Assembly: GCF_000255555.1 (NCBI RefSeq)
Contig: NZ_AGRW01000053.1
Location: forward strand, 124,001-188,000
DNA length: 64,000 nt
Source: Treponema saccharophilum DSM 2985
Lineage (GTDB): Bacteria > Spirochaetota > Spirochaetia > Treponematales > Treponemataceae
Reading direction: 5' to 3'
Made by a program: the position numbers and the translations under genes. The notes beneath the pieces were generated by a model. That model searched no databases. It was not told the DNA's origin and saw only the letters and a program-made list of their open reading frames with translations. Each line of letters starts with the position of its first letter. Position 1 is the stretch's first letter. Below, one piece after another: positions 25,368 to 34,701 of this stretch.

Positions 25368-26702
25368 TCACGACGCCGCGTCCATGATGAACATGTTCTG
25401 CATGACGCGCTCGAGCGCCGCGGAGAACGCCGTGTCGGAAAGTTTGAGTTTTCCGCCTTTCGTGACGGAGCGGACGACGCAGGGGAACGATTTCTCGATT
25501 TTCGAGATAAGGCTCGACTCGTCTTCCATCCCGCTTCCGCTGTGCGGCATCGGGCCGCAGATGATTCCCGCATAGCCGCCGAAATTCATCTGCGCCGCGA
25601 TGCGCGGAATTTTGTCGTAGTCGAGGACAAACTCGAAATCATCCTCGACGAACCCGCGTTTTCGTGCGCGGAGGAGAAGCGGATTCTTGCTGCCCTCGCC
25701 GATGACGAGAATCTTCTGGTTCCGCTGGTAACGCGTCAAAAGCGAATGGCCGTTCGAGCCGTCGAACCCGGCATCGCCAGTTCCGCCCGCGCCCACCTCC
25801 TCGGCTGGGGAAGCCCCGCCCATCGCCTCGCCGAGCGCGCGCTGCAGCGACGATATTTCCGTGCGCAACTCCTCCACGAGCGAGGAAAGGCGCGCGTTTT
25901 CCGACGACAGCCGCGCGATTTCCTCGGAAAGCCCGGAGCCTGACGAGCGTTCCTTCCGGAGTTTGTCGATTTCGGAAAGAAGCTCCTCGATTTTCGCGTC
26001 CTTCTCGTACAGGAGCGACGACACGTCGCCTTCCCCGTCGTTCTTGGGGAACAGTATCGCATCGAATTTGTCTCCGATTCCGAACGATTTCGCGGCTTCC
26101 CTGAATTTTCTGACAATCTCGTCCGGCACGGAAAGCGGCTCCCCGCCGTTTTCCTCATTCTCGCCCATACGCCCGAAAAGCCTCTCCGCGACGTGCAGGA
26201 CGATTTCGTTCCGGCGCGCGATTCCCGCTTCCCCGCGGATTTTCGAAAGGCGCGCGAGGAAATGCTTCGGCTGCCGCAGTATGAATTCGAAATGCTCCGG
26301 CGAAAGAACCTGCACGTACGCGTAGAACGAATGAATCCAGTCGGGGATGTCGTCCTCCGGGATGAGCTCGACGAGGTGCATCAGGTAGTTTATCGCAAGC
26401 TCGTACCTCCCGTATTTCACGTACAGCCGGGAAATCATCACCGACGCGTCAAGGAAAAGCTCCCTGTCGGAAGTGATGTCCAGCCCCTTCCGGAACGACG
26501 AGCGGAACGCGTCGATTATCACGTCCTCGTCAATCTCGTTCGGTTTTCCGTACACGTAGAGAATTTTCGCGCACCAGTACAAATCCTCCCACGACATCGC
26601 CTCGGAATCGCGTTCAAGAGCACCGGCGCATTCATCAAAAGAATCCCGGGCTTTTCCGCCGTCGTACAACTGCCTGTATCTGTTCATCACCATCACCGCC
26701 AT
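25368..26702 (-). CDS. helical-repeat/coiled-coil protein coupled to a helicase, unknown function
   Basis: 444 residues, not recognised. The first 150 residues look like TPR-type helices. Residues of about 225-290 form a coiled coil (KDAKIEELLSEIDKLRKE, RLSSENARLSSLVEELRTE). The C-terminal 110 residues begin with a Rossmann-like strand KILVIGEGSKNP and contain GYAGIICGPMPHSGSG; this resembles the DUF2325 type of domain but only loosely. The start codon lies inside the last codons of the helicase gene with GAGGG 8-9 nt upstream; other ATGs at 26693 and 26687 are possible. The overlap implies translational coupling, so the product probably works with the helicase. Confidence 0.75.
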   Translation of the reverse strand: MAVMVMNRYRQLYDGGKARDSFDECAGALERDSEAMSWEDLYWCAKILYVYGKPNEIDEDVIIDAFRSSFRKGLDITSDRELFLDASVMISRLYVKYGRYELAINYLMHLVELIPEDDIPDWIHSFYAYVQVLSPEHFEFILRQPKHFLARLSKIRGEAGIARRNEIVLHVAERLFGRMGENEENGGEPLSVPDEIVRKFREAAKSFGIGDKFDAILFPKNDGEGDVSSLLYEKDAKIEELLSEIDKLRKERSSGSGLSEEIARLSSENARLSSLVEELRTEISSLQRALGEAMGGASPAEEVGAGGTGDAGFDGSNGHSLLTRYQRNQKILVIGEGSKNPLLLRARKRGFVEDDFEFVLDYDKIPRIAAQMNFGGYAGIICGPMPHSGSGMEDESSLISKIEKSFPCVVRSVTKGGKLKLSDTAFSAALERVMQNMFIMDAAS

Positions 26703-27823
26703 TCGCAAAGCCCTCTGTTCTCCTTGAGTTTCTGCAGGAAATAGTTCCCGTCGTCATCCGCGTCCTTGTAGCAGATGTAAATGTCGCTCGTCGCGCGCGT
26801 CAGCGTCATGTAGAGCATGTTTATGTAGGCGTCGTCCTCGATTCCCGCCCTGCTGATGTTGTCGCCGACGACAATCGCGTCGAAATCGAGCCCTTTTATC
26901 ATCCCGTAGGTGAAAAGCTTCACGCCCGGCTTGGCGAAATCGATTTTCGTGGGGTCGGAGTCCTTCTTCTTGTCATCATCCTTGCTGAACCGGTACTGGA
27001 TGTACCGTCTTCCAAGTTCGTCGCTCAGCGCGTCGTACATTTTCTTTCCCTCGTCGATTCCGTTGACGAAAACGCCGATGCTCACGTTGTCGTTCTTGAA
27101 ATTGTACTTCGCGGCGATTTCGGCAATCCTGCGAGTCCTGTCGCTGTCGTCACCGCAGCTCACCATCACCGGTTTCTGCCCGTGCCTGAACGATGCCGGA
27201 TAAATGCCGCTCTCGTTCCAGAAAATGCGCGCGACCGCCGCCGACTCGCACGTGCTCCTGAAATTCACGTCTAGCGTGCGCGCGGATTCCACGTCGATTT
27301 CGTAAAGCGCGTCCACGAGCGACGTGTCCGTGTTGTGGATGGACTGGTTCGGGTCGATGAGGCAAGTCACCGTATCCGCGACGAGGCGGATGAAGCGCAA
27401 AAGGAGCGGCGGAAAATCCTGCGACTCGTCGATTATGACGTTCCCGCGGCAATCATCGGGAACGGAAATGCGATTCTCCTCAAAAAGCGCGATGATTTTC
27501 TCGTAGTCGTAGTCGTATTTGCTTTTTCCCGTCGGCGGCTCGAAACCGCTCACCTTGCAAATCCGGTACACCCACTGGTTGAACGTCCTGACGATGCAGT
27601 TCTCGATTTTCATCCGCGCAATCTCGGCGTCGATGTAGTTCTTCAGCGGGACGTTGTGGACGAGGATTACGGTTTTCAGCCCCTCCCCGCTCATTTTCTT
27701 GGCGCGATGAAGCGCGATGACGGTTTTTCCCGTTCCAGCCCCGCCCTGTATGACATAGCTCCTGTCGGAACGCAGGTTCACGATTTCCCTTTGCGGCTCC
27801 GACAAAGTTTCGAATTCGACCAT
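26693..27823 (-). CDS. compact superfamily 1 (UvrD/Rep-like) helicase
   Basis: A 376-residue SF1 helicase, about half the size of UvrD or Rep. Motif I is QGGAGTGKT, motif II VIIDESQD, motif III region CLIDPNQSI, motif IV region DVNFRS, and the C-terminal motifs are ITYGM-like LFTYGMIKGLDFDAIVVGD and MLYMTLTRA. An N-terminal Q-like motif (LSEPQREIV) is present. Large 1B/2B insertions are missing. It is the first gene of a two-gene unit with an overlapping unknown protein, divergent from a sirtuin. Role in repair, RNA work or defence cannot be told apart from sequence alone. Confidence 0.88.
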   Translation of the reverse strand: MVEFETLSEPQREIVNLRSDRSYVIQGGAGTGKTVIALHRAKKMSGEGLKTVILVHNVPLKNYIDAEIARMKIENCIVRTFNQWVYRICKVSGFEPPTGKSKYDYDYEKIIALFEENRISVPDDCRGNVIIDESQDFPPLLLRFIRLVADTVTCLIDPNQSIHNTDTSLVDALYEIDVESARTLDVNFRSTCESAAVARIFWNESGIYPASFRHGQKPVMVSCGDDSDRTRRIAEIAAKYNFKNDNVSIGVFVNGIDEGKKMYDALSDELGRRYIQYRFSKDDDKKKDSDPTKIDFAKPGVKLFTYGMIKGLDFDAIVVGDNISRAGIEDDAYINMLYMTLTRATSDIYICYKDADDDGNYFLQKLKENRGLCEWR

Positions 27824-27958
27824 AAAAGTCCCCTACTCTTTTTTCTCTTTCCCGCAAGCCCATCCTTCCGAAAGCGGAAGAACTGTTTTTCCGGGCGCGC
27901 CTATTATACAATAGAGAATCCATAAAAACAAAAACGCGATGCGAAAAGGAGGAATTAT

Positions 27959-28702
27959 ATGACGTTCGACGAGCAGATTCAGGCGCTTCAGAACATAATC
28001 GACAAATCGAGCAGGATAGTCTTTTTCGGAGGGGCGGGCGTATCCACGGAAAGCGGGATTCCCGATTTCAGGAGCCAGGACGGGCTTTATTCGCAGAAAT
28101 GGAAGATGCCGCCGGAATACATGGTCTCGCGGACGTGCTTCGACAAGCAGACGAAGGAATTCTTCGAATTCTACCGCGAGAAGCTGATAATAAAGGGAGT
28201 CGAGCCGAACGTCACGCACATCCGCCTCGCACAGCTCGAGAAGGCGGGCAAGCTCCTCGCCGTCGTGACGCAGAACATCGACGGGCTGCACCAGGCGGCA
28301 GGCTCAAAGAACGTCTACGAGCTTCACGGAAGCACGCTCAGGAATTTCTGCATGAACTGCGGCATGCCATACGGAATCGACTTCATCGAAAAAAGCGCTT
28401 CCGCCCCCGACGGAATCCCGAGATGCGAGAAATGCGGCGGGATTATCAAGCCGGACGTCGTGCTTTACGAGGAGGGGCTGGACGAGAACGTCATCGATGG
28501 CGCGCTTGAAGCCATTTCTAGCGCGGACACGCTGATAATCGGCGGAACGTCGCTCGTCGTATATCCTGCCGCGGGATTCATCAGGAATTTCCGCGGGCAG
28601 AACCTCGTCATGATAAACAAGAGCGCCACGAACGCCGACTCGAACTGCGACCTGGTCATCCACGACTCGCTCGGAAAAGTCTTCGAGAAAATCCGCGCGT
28701 AA
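27959..28702 (+). CDS. cobB: NAD-dependent protein deacylase (Sir2 family)
   Basis: Removes acyl groups from lysines with NAD+. 247 residues, normal for bacterial class III sirtuins. The NAD site is GGAGVSTESGIPDFRS; the active site is TQNIDGLHQAAG with catalytic His123 in YELHGS. The zinc ribbon is complete: Cys131, Cys134, Cys156, Cys159. GTSLVVYPAAGF and MINKSATNADSNCDL close the fold. SD GGAGG lies upstream. It is divergent from the helicase and ends 14 nt before the convergent ABC ATPase gene. Confidence 0.95.
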   Translation: MTFDEQIQALQNIIDKSSRIVFFGGAGVSTESGIPDFRSQDGLYSQKWKMPPEYMVSRTCFDKQTKEFFEFYREKLIIKGVEPNVTHIRLAQLEKAGKLLAVVTQNIDGLHQAAGSKNVYELHGSTLRNFCMNCGMPYGIDFIEKSASAPDGIPRCEKCGGIIKPDVVLYEEGLDENVIDGALEAISSADTLIIGGTSLVVYPAAGFIRNFRGQNLVMINKSATNADSNCDLVIHDSLGKVFEKIRA

Positions 28703-28716
28703 AGGCGCCCGTTCCG

Positions 28717-29694
28717 TTACGGGAGGGGGACGCGGCGCGTCACCGACAGCGAGACGCGCGAGCCTGATTCAAGCCCGTCGCAGGAAAGCGTCGGGACGTC
28801 GGCAATCACGGAATCGCCCGAATCAGTCCGCACGGAAAGACGCGTCGTTCCGCCGAGGAATTCCGCGCTGTCGATTTTTCCGCGGAGCGTCTCCCCGCAT
28901 TCGCCCGCTCCGTCCAAGCCCGCAACGGAAAACCACTCTGGCCTGACGACGGAAAGCTCGCCGCCGACAGCGATGAAATTCGCCCTGCCCACAAAATTCG
29001 CGACGAACCTGTTCGCGGGGCGGAAATACACTTCCTTCGGCGAGCCGCACTGCTGCAGCACGCCGGAATCGATGACGGCGATTTTGTCGGAAAGGGAAAG
29101 CGCCTCGTCCTGGTCGTGCGTGACGTACAGCGTCGTGATTCCGAGCCTCCGCTGTATGTCCTTCAGCTCCGTGCGGACGCGCTCTCGCAGCAGGGAATCG
29201 AGCGACGAAAGAGGCTCGTCCATAAGAAGGATGCGCGGCTTCAGGACGACCGCGCGCGCAAGGGCAACACGCTGCTGCTGCCCCCCGGAAAGCTCCGACG
29301 GAAGGCGCGAAAGCAAATCGGAAATGCCGAGATTGGCAGCGACTTCCCCCACCTCCTCCGCAATTTCCGCGCGTGAAAGCTTTTTTATCTTCAGCCCGTA
29401 GGCGATATTCTTCTCGACAGAAAGGTGCGGGAAAAGCGCGTAATCCTGGAAGACCATCCCCACGGAGCGTTTGTTCGGCTCGATTCCGCGCTGGTCCGCT
29501 CCGTCTATGAATATGCCGCCGGAATCCGGCTCAAGGAACCCGGAGACAAGGCGGAGGAGCGTCGTCTTTCCGCACCCCGACGAGCCGAGAAGCGTCGTAA
29601 AGCTTCCTTCATCGACGTCAAGGGAAAAATCGCGCACGACATCGTCATGCCCGTATGCGAACCTCACGTTTTTTATTGAAAGAATGTGTTTCAT
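28717..29694 (-). CDS. ABC transporter ATPase, ferric iron (FbpC) type
   Basis: 325 residues. Walker A GSSGCGKTT, Q-loop FQDYALFPH, signature LSGGQQQRVALARA, Walker B ILLMDEPLSSLD, H-loop TLYVTHDQDEA, followed by a TOBE-like C-terminal domain (about 235-325). It powers the import system of the next two genes. Its start overlaps the permease stop by ATGA, so the three genes form one operon. FbpC/PotA/CysA types share this layout; the neighbouring binding protein points to ferric iron. Confidence 0.93.
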   Translation of the reverse strand: MKHILSIKNVRFAYGHDDVVRDFSLDVDEGSFTTLLGSSGCGKTTLLRLVSGFLEPDSGGIFIDGADQRGIEPNKRSVGMVFQDYALFPHLSVEKNIAYGLKIKKLSRAEIAEEVGEVAANLGISDLLSRLPSELSGGQQQRVALARAVVLKPRILLMDEPLSSLDSLLRERVRTELKDIQRRLGITTLYVTHDQDEALSLSDKIAVIDSGVLQQCGSPKEVYFRPANRFVANFVGRANFIAVGGELSVVRPEWFSVAGLDGAGECGETLRGKIDSAEFLGGTTRLSVRTDSGDSVIADVPTLSCDGLESGSRVSLSVTRRVPLP

Positions 29695-31316
29695 AATCTG
29701 ACTCCTGCACGGCCGGCGGCGCTTTTCCGGAATCCCGCCGCAGAAAGAGCGGCGTTCCCGAGCCCGACGACGGCAAACGTTATCGCAGTAAGGACGAGCG
29801 CGAGCGCGGCGGCATCCCCCCAGAATCCCTCCTCCGCGAGGTTCAGTATCTTTACCGAAGCAAGCGGCGTGCTGAACGAGACGAGGAAAATCACGGCGCT
29901 CATAGTCCCCACGCCGCGAACGAAATCATAGAGGAACGAATGGAACAGCCCGCCCGCGGAGACGGGAAGAAGAACCGTAAAAAGGACGCGGATTCTTCCC
30001 GCGCCGAGCATCGCGGCCCCGTCATCGAGCGACATTTTTATCTGGGCGAACACTGCCGACATCATCCTGTACGAGAACGGCATGAACCCCACCGCAATCG
30101 CGATTACGATAAGCGCGGCGGATGAGCGGAATTTGATTGAAGATGCCGCAAGGGAGAACGCAAGCCCGAAAAGAGAGCCGGGAACGGCGGCGGGAATCTG
30201 GCAGAGAACGTCAATCGCGCGGGAAAATCTGACGCCCGACCTTCCCACAAGAAAAGCCGCGACGCACGAGACAGACGTCGCAAGAAGCGCGCCGAAAAAC
30301 GCGAACGCGACCGAATTCCGCATCTCCGCAGAAAAACGCGCGACCGCCTTCATGTGCTCAAGCGTGAATTCGGTGCGGATGCCCCACAATTTCTGAAACG
30401 CGCCGAACACAATCGCGGCGAACTGCATGAGGACGGCGAGAGAGACGAGCGCGCAGAAAAGCGTAAGGACGACGCGAGTTATTGGCGACGATTCCTTTGA
30501 CGGAAGAAACTGCGCCTTTCCGCCAATCGTCGCAAAATTCATCCTGTTCTTTTTCATAATCGAATTCTGCAGGCAGAACAGCGCGACGCTCGGAACGACA
30601 AGCACAAGCCCCAAAACGGCGCTCGTCCCCGCGTTCAGCCATCCGGTAAGCTGCGTGTAAATCTCCACGGCGAGCACCTTGAACCGCCCCGCGACAATCA
30701 TCGGGTTCCCGAAATCGCTCAGGACGGACACCGCTATGAACAAAAACGCGCCCGCCATTCCCTGCGCCGAAAGCGGCAGCGTCACGGTCATGAAAACCCG
30801 GAACCGGGACGCGCCCATCGCGCGCGCAGCCTGCTCAAGGTTCGGGTTCATCGAGCGGAGCGTATCCGCGCAAATCAGGTATGAAATCGGAAAGAAGCAG
30901 AGAACCTGCGAGATGAGAAGCCCCGGAAAGCCGTAGAGCGAAACATCCAGCCCGAGGAGCGTGCTCGTTATGAATCCGCGACGACCGACGAGCAGAATGA
31001 ACGAAAGCCCCCCGACAAACGGCGGCGTGACGAGATGGATTACGGGAACTGCCGCGAAGAAATTCGACAGCGGAATCCTCGTCTTCACCACGGCATACGC
31101 GAAAACGTACCCCACGACGACGGAAATCGACGTGGAGCAGATGCATTCGAGCGCGGTGTTCGCCATCGTCCCGCACAGCGCGCCGTTCGAGAAGACGCGG
31201 ACGAAATCGCCCGGGCGCACGGAGAACGCGACGCACAGAAGCGGGAACGCCACGCACAGCGCGAGGAAAAGCAGCACGAGCGCGTGGGCGGCGAAAAGCG
31301 AGCGGGAGCGGCTCAT
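29691..31316 (-). CDS. ABC transporter permease, fused two-domain FbpB type
   Basis: 541 residues with about 12 TM helices in two halves. Each half carries an EAA loop (EQAARAMGASRFRVFMTVTLP in the first; DDGAAMLGAGRIRVLFTVLLP in the second). Such a double-length permease is usual for Fe3+ and related importers. The ATG at 31316 overlaps the binding-protein stop (ATGA); an in-frame GTG 18 nt earlier is less likely. Confidence 0.92.
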   Translation of the reverse strand: MSRSRSLFAAHALVLLFLALCVAFPLLCVAFSVRPGDFVRVFSNGALCGTMANTALECICSTSISVVVGYVFAYAVVKTRIPLSNFFAAVPVIHLVTPPFVGGLSFILLVGRRGFITSTLLGLDVSLYGFPGLLISQVLCFFPISYLICADTLRSMNPNLEQAARAMGASRFRVFMTVTLPLSAQGMAGAFLFIAVSVLSDFGNPMIVAGRFKVLAVEIYTQLTGWLNAGTSAVLGLVLVVPSVALFCLQNSIMKKNRMNFATIGGKAQFLPSKESSPITRVVLTLFCALVSLAVLMQFAAIVFGAFQKLWGIRTEFTLEHMKAVARFSAEMRNSVAFAFFGALLATSVSCVAAFLVGRSGVRFSRAIDVLCQIPAAVPGSLFGLAFSLAASSIKFRSSAALIVIAIAVGFMPFSYRMMSAVFAQIKMSLDDGAAMLGAGRIRVLFTVLLPVSAGGLFHSFLYDFVRGVGTMSAVIFLVSFSTPLASVKILNLAEEGFWGDAAALALVLTAITFAVVGLGNAALSAAGFRKSAAGRAGVRL

Positions 31317-32311
31317 CTCACTTCTTTCGACCACAATTCCAGAACCTCGTCCTTCTGTTTTGCCGCGAGCGCGGAATCGTATTCGATGAGGTCGATTTCT
31401 GAAAGGGGAACGGAGCCGACGGCGCCTTTCGCATCGGGATTGACGGGAACGGTAAAGTCGATCGAGCTCATCAGCTCCTGCGCTTCCTTCGACAGCATGA
31501 AATCGACGAACGCCTTTGCGGAATCGAGATTCTTCGAGTTCTTCATTATCGATATGCAGTCGACGTCGCCGACCGATTTGGGCGGGGCGACCGCCTCGAT
31601 GTCGAATCCGTCAGCCTTGTATTTCGCGAGCGCGTGGATGTACGAGACGCCGAGCGAATACTCGCCCGTTCCGATGAGTTTTGCGGGCGCGCTTCCCGAA
31701 TCGGGGAACTGCCCGACGAGAGGCGCGAGCGTCTTGAGGTAATTCCAGCCGCCATCCCAGCCGAGGCGCTGGAGCTGGTCCTGCACGAAAAGATACGCCG
31801 TCGATGACGCGACGGGATTCGTAAGGACAATCTCGCCCTTGAACGCCGGATTGAGCAAATCGTCCCACGTTTTCGGCTCGGGGAGCCCGGGAAATTTCTC
31901 GGCAAAGCGGGATTTGTTCACGCCGATTCCGAGGGCAAGCACGCAGAAACCGGTGTACGCCCCGTCCTTCGAGCGCGCGAACGACGGAACGTTCTCGGCA
32001 AGCGGGGAATCGTAATGCTCGAGCGCGCCCGCCTCATCCGCCTGGATATGGTAGTTCGTCGCGCCTCCGAGAAGGATGTCTGCCTGCGGGTCGTCTTTCT
32101 CCGAGATGACGCGGTTCACAAGCTCGCCTGTTGACGCGCGGAGGAAAACCGCGGGAATCCCGGTCTTCTTCGTGAACAATTCGACGAGGGCGGCTGTCTC
32201 CTCCTCGTGGATTATCGAATAAATCTTAAGCTCGGACGATTTTTTTCCGTTGCATCCGACAAACGAGAACGCGAGAACCGCGCTGACTGCACAAGCGATT
32301 ATTTTTTTCAT
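31313..32311 (-). CDS. ABC transporter substrate-binding lipoprotein, ferric iron type
   Basis: 332 residues with lipobox FVGC (Cys20). The fold is family 1 extracellular solute binding, close to AfuA/FutA/FbpA: IYSIIHEEETAALVELFTKKTGI, ADILLGGATNYHIQADEAG, TWDDLLNPAFKGEI, ANP-like TNPVASSTAYLF, and a late SVGDVDCISIMKNSKN. It would deliver ferric iron or a similar anion complex to the permease. 2-aminoethylphosphonate is an alternative substrate for this family. No Shine-Dalgarno is seen before the ATG. First gene of the operon. Confidence 0.88.
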   Translation of the reverse strand: MKKIIACAVSAVLAFSFVGCNGKKSSELKIYSIIHEEETAALVELFTKKTGIPAVFLRASTGELVNRVISEKDDPQADILLGGATNYHIQADEAGALEHYDSPLAENVPSFARSKDGAYTGFCVLALGIGVNKSRFAEKFPGLPEPKTWDDLLNPAFKGEIVLTNPVASSTAYLFVQDQLQRLGWDGGWNYLKTLAPLVGQFPDSGSAPAKLIGTGEYSLGVSYIHALAKYKADGFDIEAVAPPKSVGDVDCISIMKNSKNLDSAKAFVDFMLSKEAQELMSSIDFTVPVNPDAKGAVGSVPLSEIDLIEYDSALAAKQKDEVLELWSKEVR

Positions 32312-32410
32312 AATTCGCAAACGTTAAATCAAATCTGGCGTCATCTCTATAACCACATCCGGCAATTATCAGTATGACCAGATTTTTTCCCAAATATCCC
32401 CTGGCGGGAC

Positions 32411-32462
32411 AAAAAGAGGGGACCGCAACTGCTCGGGAGATTACTGAGCGGTGGCGGTCCCC
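32411..32462 (-). terminator. terminator of the 32511-33425 lipoprotein gene
   Basis: A 9-bp stem GGGGACCGC / GCGGTCCCC around a 27-nt loop, followed on the minus strand by TCTTTTTG. Confidence 0.75.
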
Positions 32463-32510
32463 AAATATTCCAATCCGCCGGTCAAGCGGAGGGAATGCGT
32501 TTTTTACGGA

Positions 32511-33425
32511 TTACTCCTCGACGACTTCGTCGGCAAGCTTGTAATCGATTCTGTTGTAAGTTCCCGTGAGCGAGCCGCCCTTCGGAATCATCGCGTAGAA
32601 GCCGACCTGCTTGTCGCGGACTTCACCGGCTGCAGCGATGCCGAAATCGTTGATTGTGTTCTCCTGCCCATATTCGCTGGTGAATGGCGTCCCGTTAACG
32701 GCGTTGAATTCCGTAATAAGGCTTTCTCTGTGTCCGTCACCCGTTGTCCATACCTTGTTGTCGTTGAACCATGATGTTGCAGCAGTTTCTTCCGCGAAGA
32801 TTCCGAATGCATAGCGACCGTCTTTGTTCGGCTGGCGGAATGCAACGTAAACAGTTGAATATCCTGTCGTAGAATCATATCCGAACGAATCCGCATCGAG
32901 CTTCTTGTACCATTTTGAGCCGCTGGCAGGACTTGTATAGCCGGAATCAATCAGCGTGAATTCATCACCGAAAGAAGTGCCGCTTCCGGAAAGCTCGGAC
33001 TGCTTTACGTCGTTGAACCGAGAGAAATAGATTGACGGGCTTCCGGAAGTCGCCTTGAGGCCAAGAAGGTAGAATGAATAGTTCTTCTCGTTAGCGCCCT
33101 CCGGCGTTGCGTTCTCCTCATCGAAAATCCATCCGAGAACGCCACCTTCAGAATCCTTGCTGATTGTGAGCTTGTAGACGGCAGCCTTCCATCCAGTCGT
33201 TTTTGGAGTCTTGAAGCCGCGGATGAACGTCGCATCCGTAGCAACTTTTCCGTCAGCATCAGTCAAAGTTCCGTCATTTTTTCCTTCAACCGTGGCGTTG
33301 TCGCCGGATACAGTAATAAGATTGTACGGATCCTCGTCATCGCTTTTGCATCCGACAAAAGTTCCCGCAACTGCGAGAGCCGCCGCCGCACTGAAAGCGG
33401 CGATTACTTTTTTTGAAAGTTTCAT
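32511..33425 (-). CDS. lipoprotein, unknown function
   Basis: 304 residues with lipobox FVGC (Cys26) followed by acidic KSDDEDP. The mature part is rich in Gly, Ser, Thr, Tyr with many predicted strands (GWKAAVYKLTISKDS, YSFYLLGLKAT, TVYVAFRQPNKDGRYAFGIF). It looks like a carbohydrate-binding or jelly-roll type surface protein, but I cannot place it in a family. The start at 33425 has GGAGG 8 nt upstream. Monocistronic with its own terminator. Confidence 0.72.
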   Translation of the reverse strand: MKLSKKVIAAFSAAAALAVAGTFVGCKSDDEDPYNLITVSGDNATVEGKNDGTLTDADGKVATDATFIRGFKTPKTTGWKAAVYKLTISKDSEGGVLGWIFDEENATPEGANEKNYSFYLLGLKATSGSPSIYFSRFNDVKQSELSGSGTSFGDEFTLIDSGYTSPASGSKWYKKLDADSFGYDSTTGYSTVYVAFRQPNKDGRYAFGIFAEETAATSWFNDNKVWTTGDGHRESLITEFNAVNGTPFTSEYGQENTINDFGIAAAGEVRDKQVGFYAMIPKGGSLTGTYNRIDYKLADEVVEE

Positions 33426-33629
33426 TGTCAATTCCTCCATGTTGAACTGATTCTTTTTTGCGGGCGAGACACGTCCGCACCGGAAATCTTAATTCCAGCT
33501 AAAAATACTATATAAAAAAAAAAGTACTTGCGCAACTTTTTACCATTCATATTTCCGCTTTTTTCTTGATACGGAAATTCCCCCATGCGAAACCCGCGTT
33601 ATCGGACAGACTTTTGGGGCGGGGTCATG

Positions 33630-33635
33630 TATAAT
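33630..33635 (+). promoter_or_regulatory. -10 box of era, leaderless type
   Basis: TATAAT ends 7 nt before the ATG at 33643. No ribosome site and no convincing -35. Confidence 0.4.
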
Positions 33636-33642
33636 TCGATTC

Positions 33643-34584
33643 ATGGACAAGACTAACGAAATCGAAAACGAAGGAAATGACGGCGCAATAGAGCCGGCGG
33701 GAGAAAAGACCGCGCTCGTCACGATAATCGGGCGGCCGTCCGCGGGAAAATCGACGTTCCTGAACACGGCGGCGGGAGAGCCGGTCTCAATCGTGTCGGC
33801 AGTCCCGCAGACGACGAGGAACGCGATAAAGGGAATCGTCAACACGTCGCTCGGGCAGCTCGTTTTTGTGGACACGCCGGGATGGCACGATTCCGACAAG
33901 AAGATGAATTTGCGGATGAGGAACATCGTCTCCGACCAGCTCGACAACTCCGATTTGATTCTCTACATAATCGACGGGACGAGGGCGTGCGCGGAGGAGG
34001 AGCGGCTCATCGCGGAAATGCTCGAAAAGCACCAGGAAAAGCTCGTCATCGCGCTCAACAAAACGGACGAGAAGAACGCGGACATCGACGGCGCGAAATC
34101 GTTCGCAAGAAAAATGCTTCCCGCCGTTCCCGACGCGCGCGTCATCGCAATTTCCGCGAAAAACGACGAGGGGATAAACGACGTCCTCCGCGCGCTCTAC
34201 TCGCTCGCGCCGGTCGCGCCGCATCTCTACTCGGAGGAATTCTACACCGACCAGGAAGTCGATTTCAGGATTGCGGAAGTCATACGCGAGCAGGCGATGA
34301 ACAGGCTCGACAAGGAGCTTCCGCACTGCATCTACGTCAAAATCGCCGACATGGAGATGAGGACGCCCACGAAAATGTGGTGCCGCGCGTTTTTGTGCGT
34401 GGAGACGGAAAGCCAGAAGGGAATCGTCATCGGAAAAGGCGCGCAGATGATAAAAACGATACGCGTCGAAAGCATCAAATCGCTCAGAAAAATTTTCGAC
34501 TGGAAAATCGAGCTTGACCTTCAGGTAAAAGTCGACAAGAACTGGCGACAGAAGGACATCGTCCTCGACCGGCTGCTCAAATAA
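33643..34584 (+). CDS. era: GTPase Era
   Basis: Ribosome assembly GTPase that binds the 3' end of 16S rRNA. 313 residues. G1 GRPSAGKS (30-37), G2 region VPQTTRNAIKG, G3 DTPGW, G4 NKTD, G5 ISAK. The C-terminal KH domain (from about 215) has RIAEVIREQAMNRLDKELPH and GIVIGKGAQMIKTI. Compared with E. coli Era it has about 22 extra acidic residues at the N-terminus; the start is supported by the adjacent TATAAT box. Monocistronic. Confidence 0.96.
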   Translation: MDKTNEIENEGNDGAIEPAGEKTALVTIIGRPSAGKSTFLNTAAGEPVSIVSAVPQTTRNAIKGIVNTSLGQLVFVDTPGWHDSDKKMNLRMRNIVSDQLDNSDLILYIIDGTRACAEEERLIAEMLEKHQEKLVIALNKTDEKNADIDGAKSFARKMLPAVPDARVIAISAKNDEGINDVLRALYSLAPVAPHLYSEEFYTDQEVDFRIAEVIREQAMNRLDKELPHCIYVKIADMEMRTPTKMWCRAFLCVETESQKGIVIGKGAQMIKTIRVESIKSLRKIFDWKIELDLQVKVDKNWRQKDIVLDRLLK

Positions 34585-34647
34585 ACGCGTCTTTCGGTTC
34601 GAGCGGCATTCCGCCCGTAACAGGATGCGAAAGCCGTTCGTCATGAC

Positions 34648-34686
34648 AAAAAAAATCCGCGCGGGATTGTCCGGGCGGATTTTTTG
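34648..34686. terminator. bidirectional terminator between era and hisG
   Basis: AAAAAATCCGC pairs with GCGGATTTTTT around a GC-rich loop; both strands have a T run, so it serves both convergent genes. Confidence 0.85.
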
Positions 34687-34701
34687 TTTCTACAGACGGA
34701 A

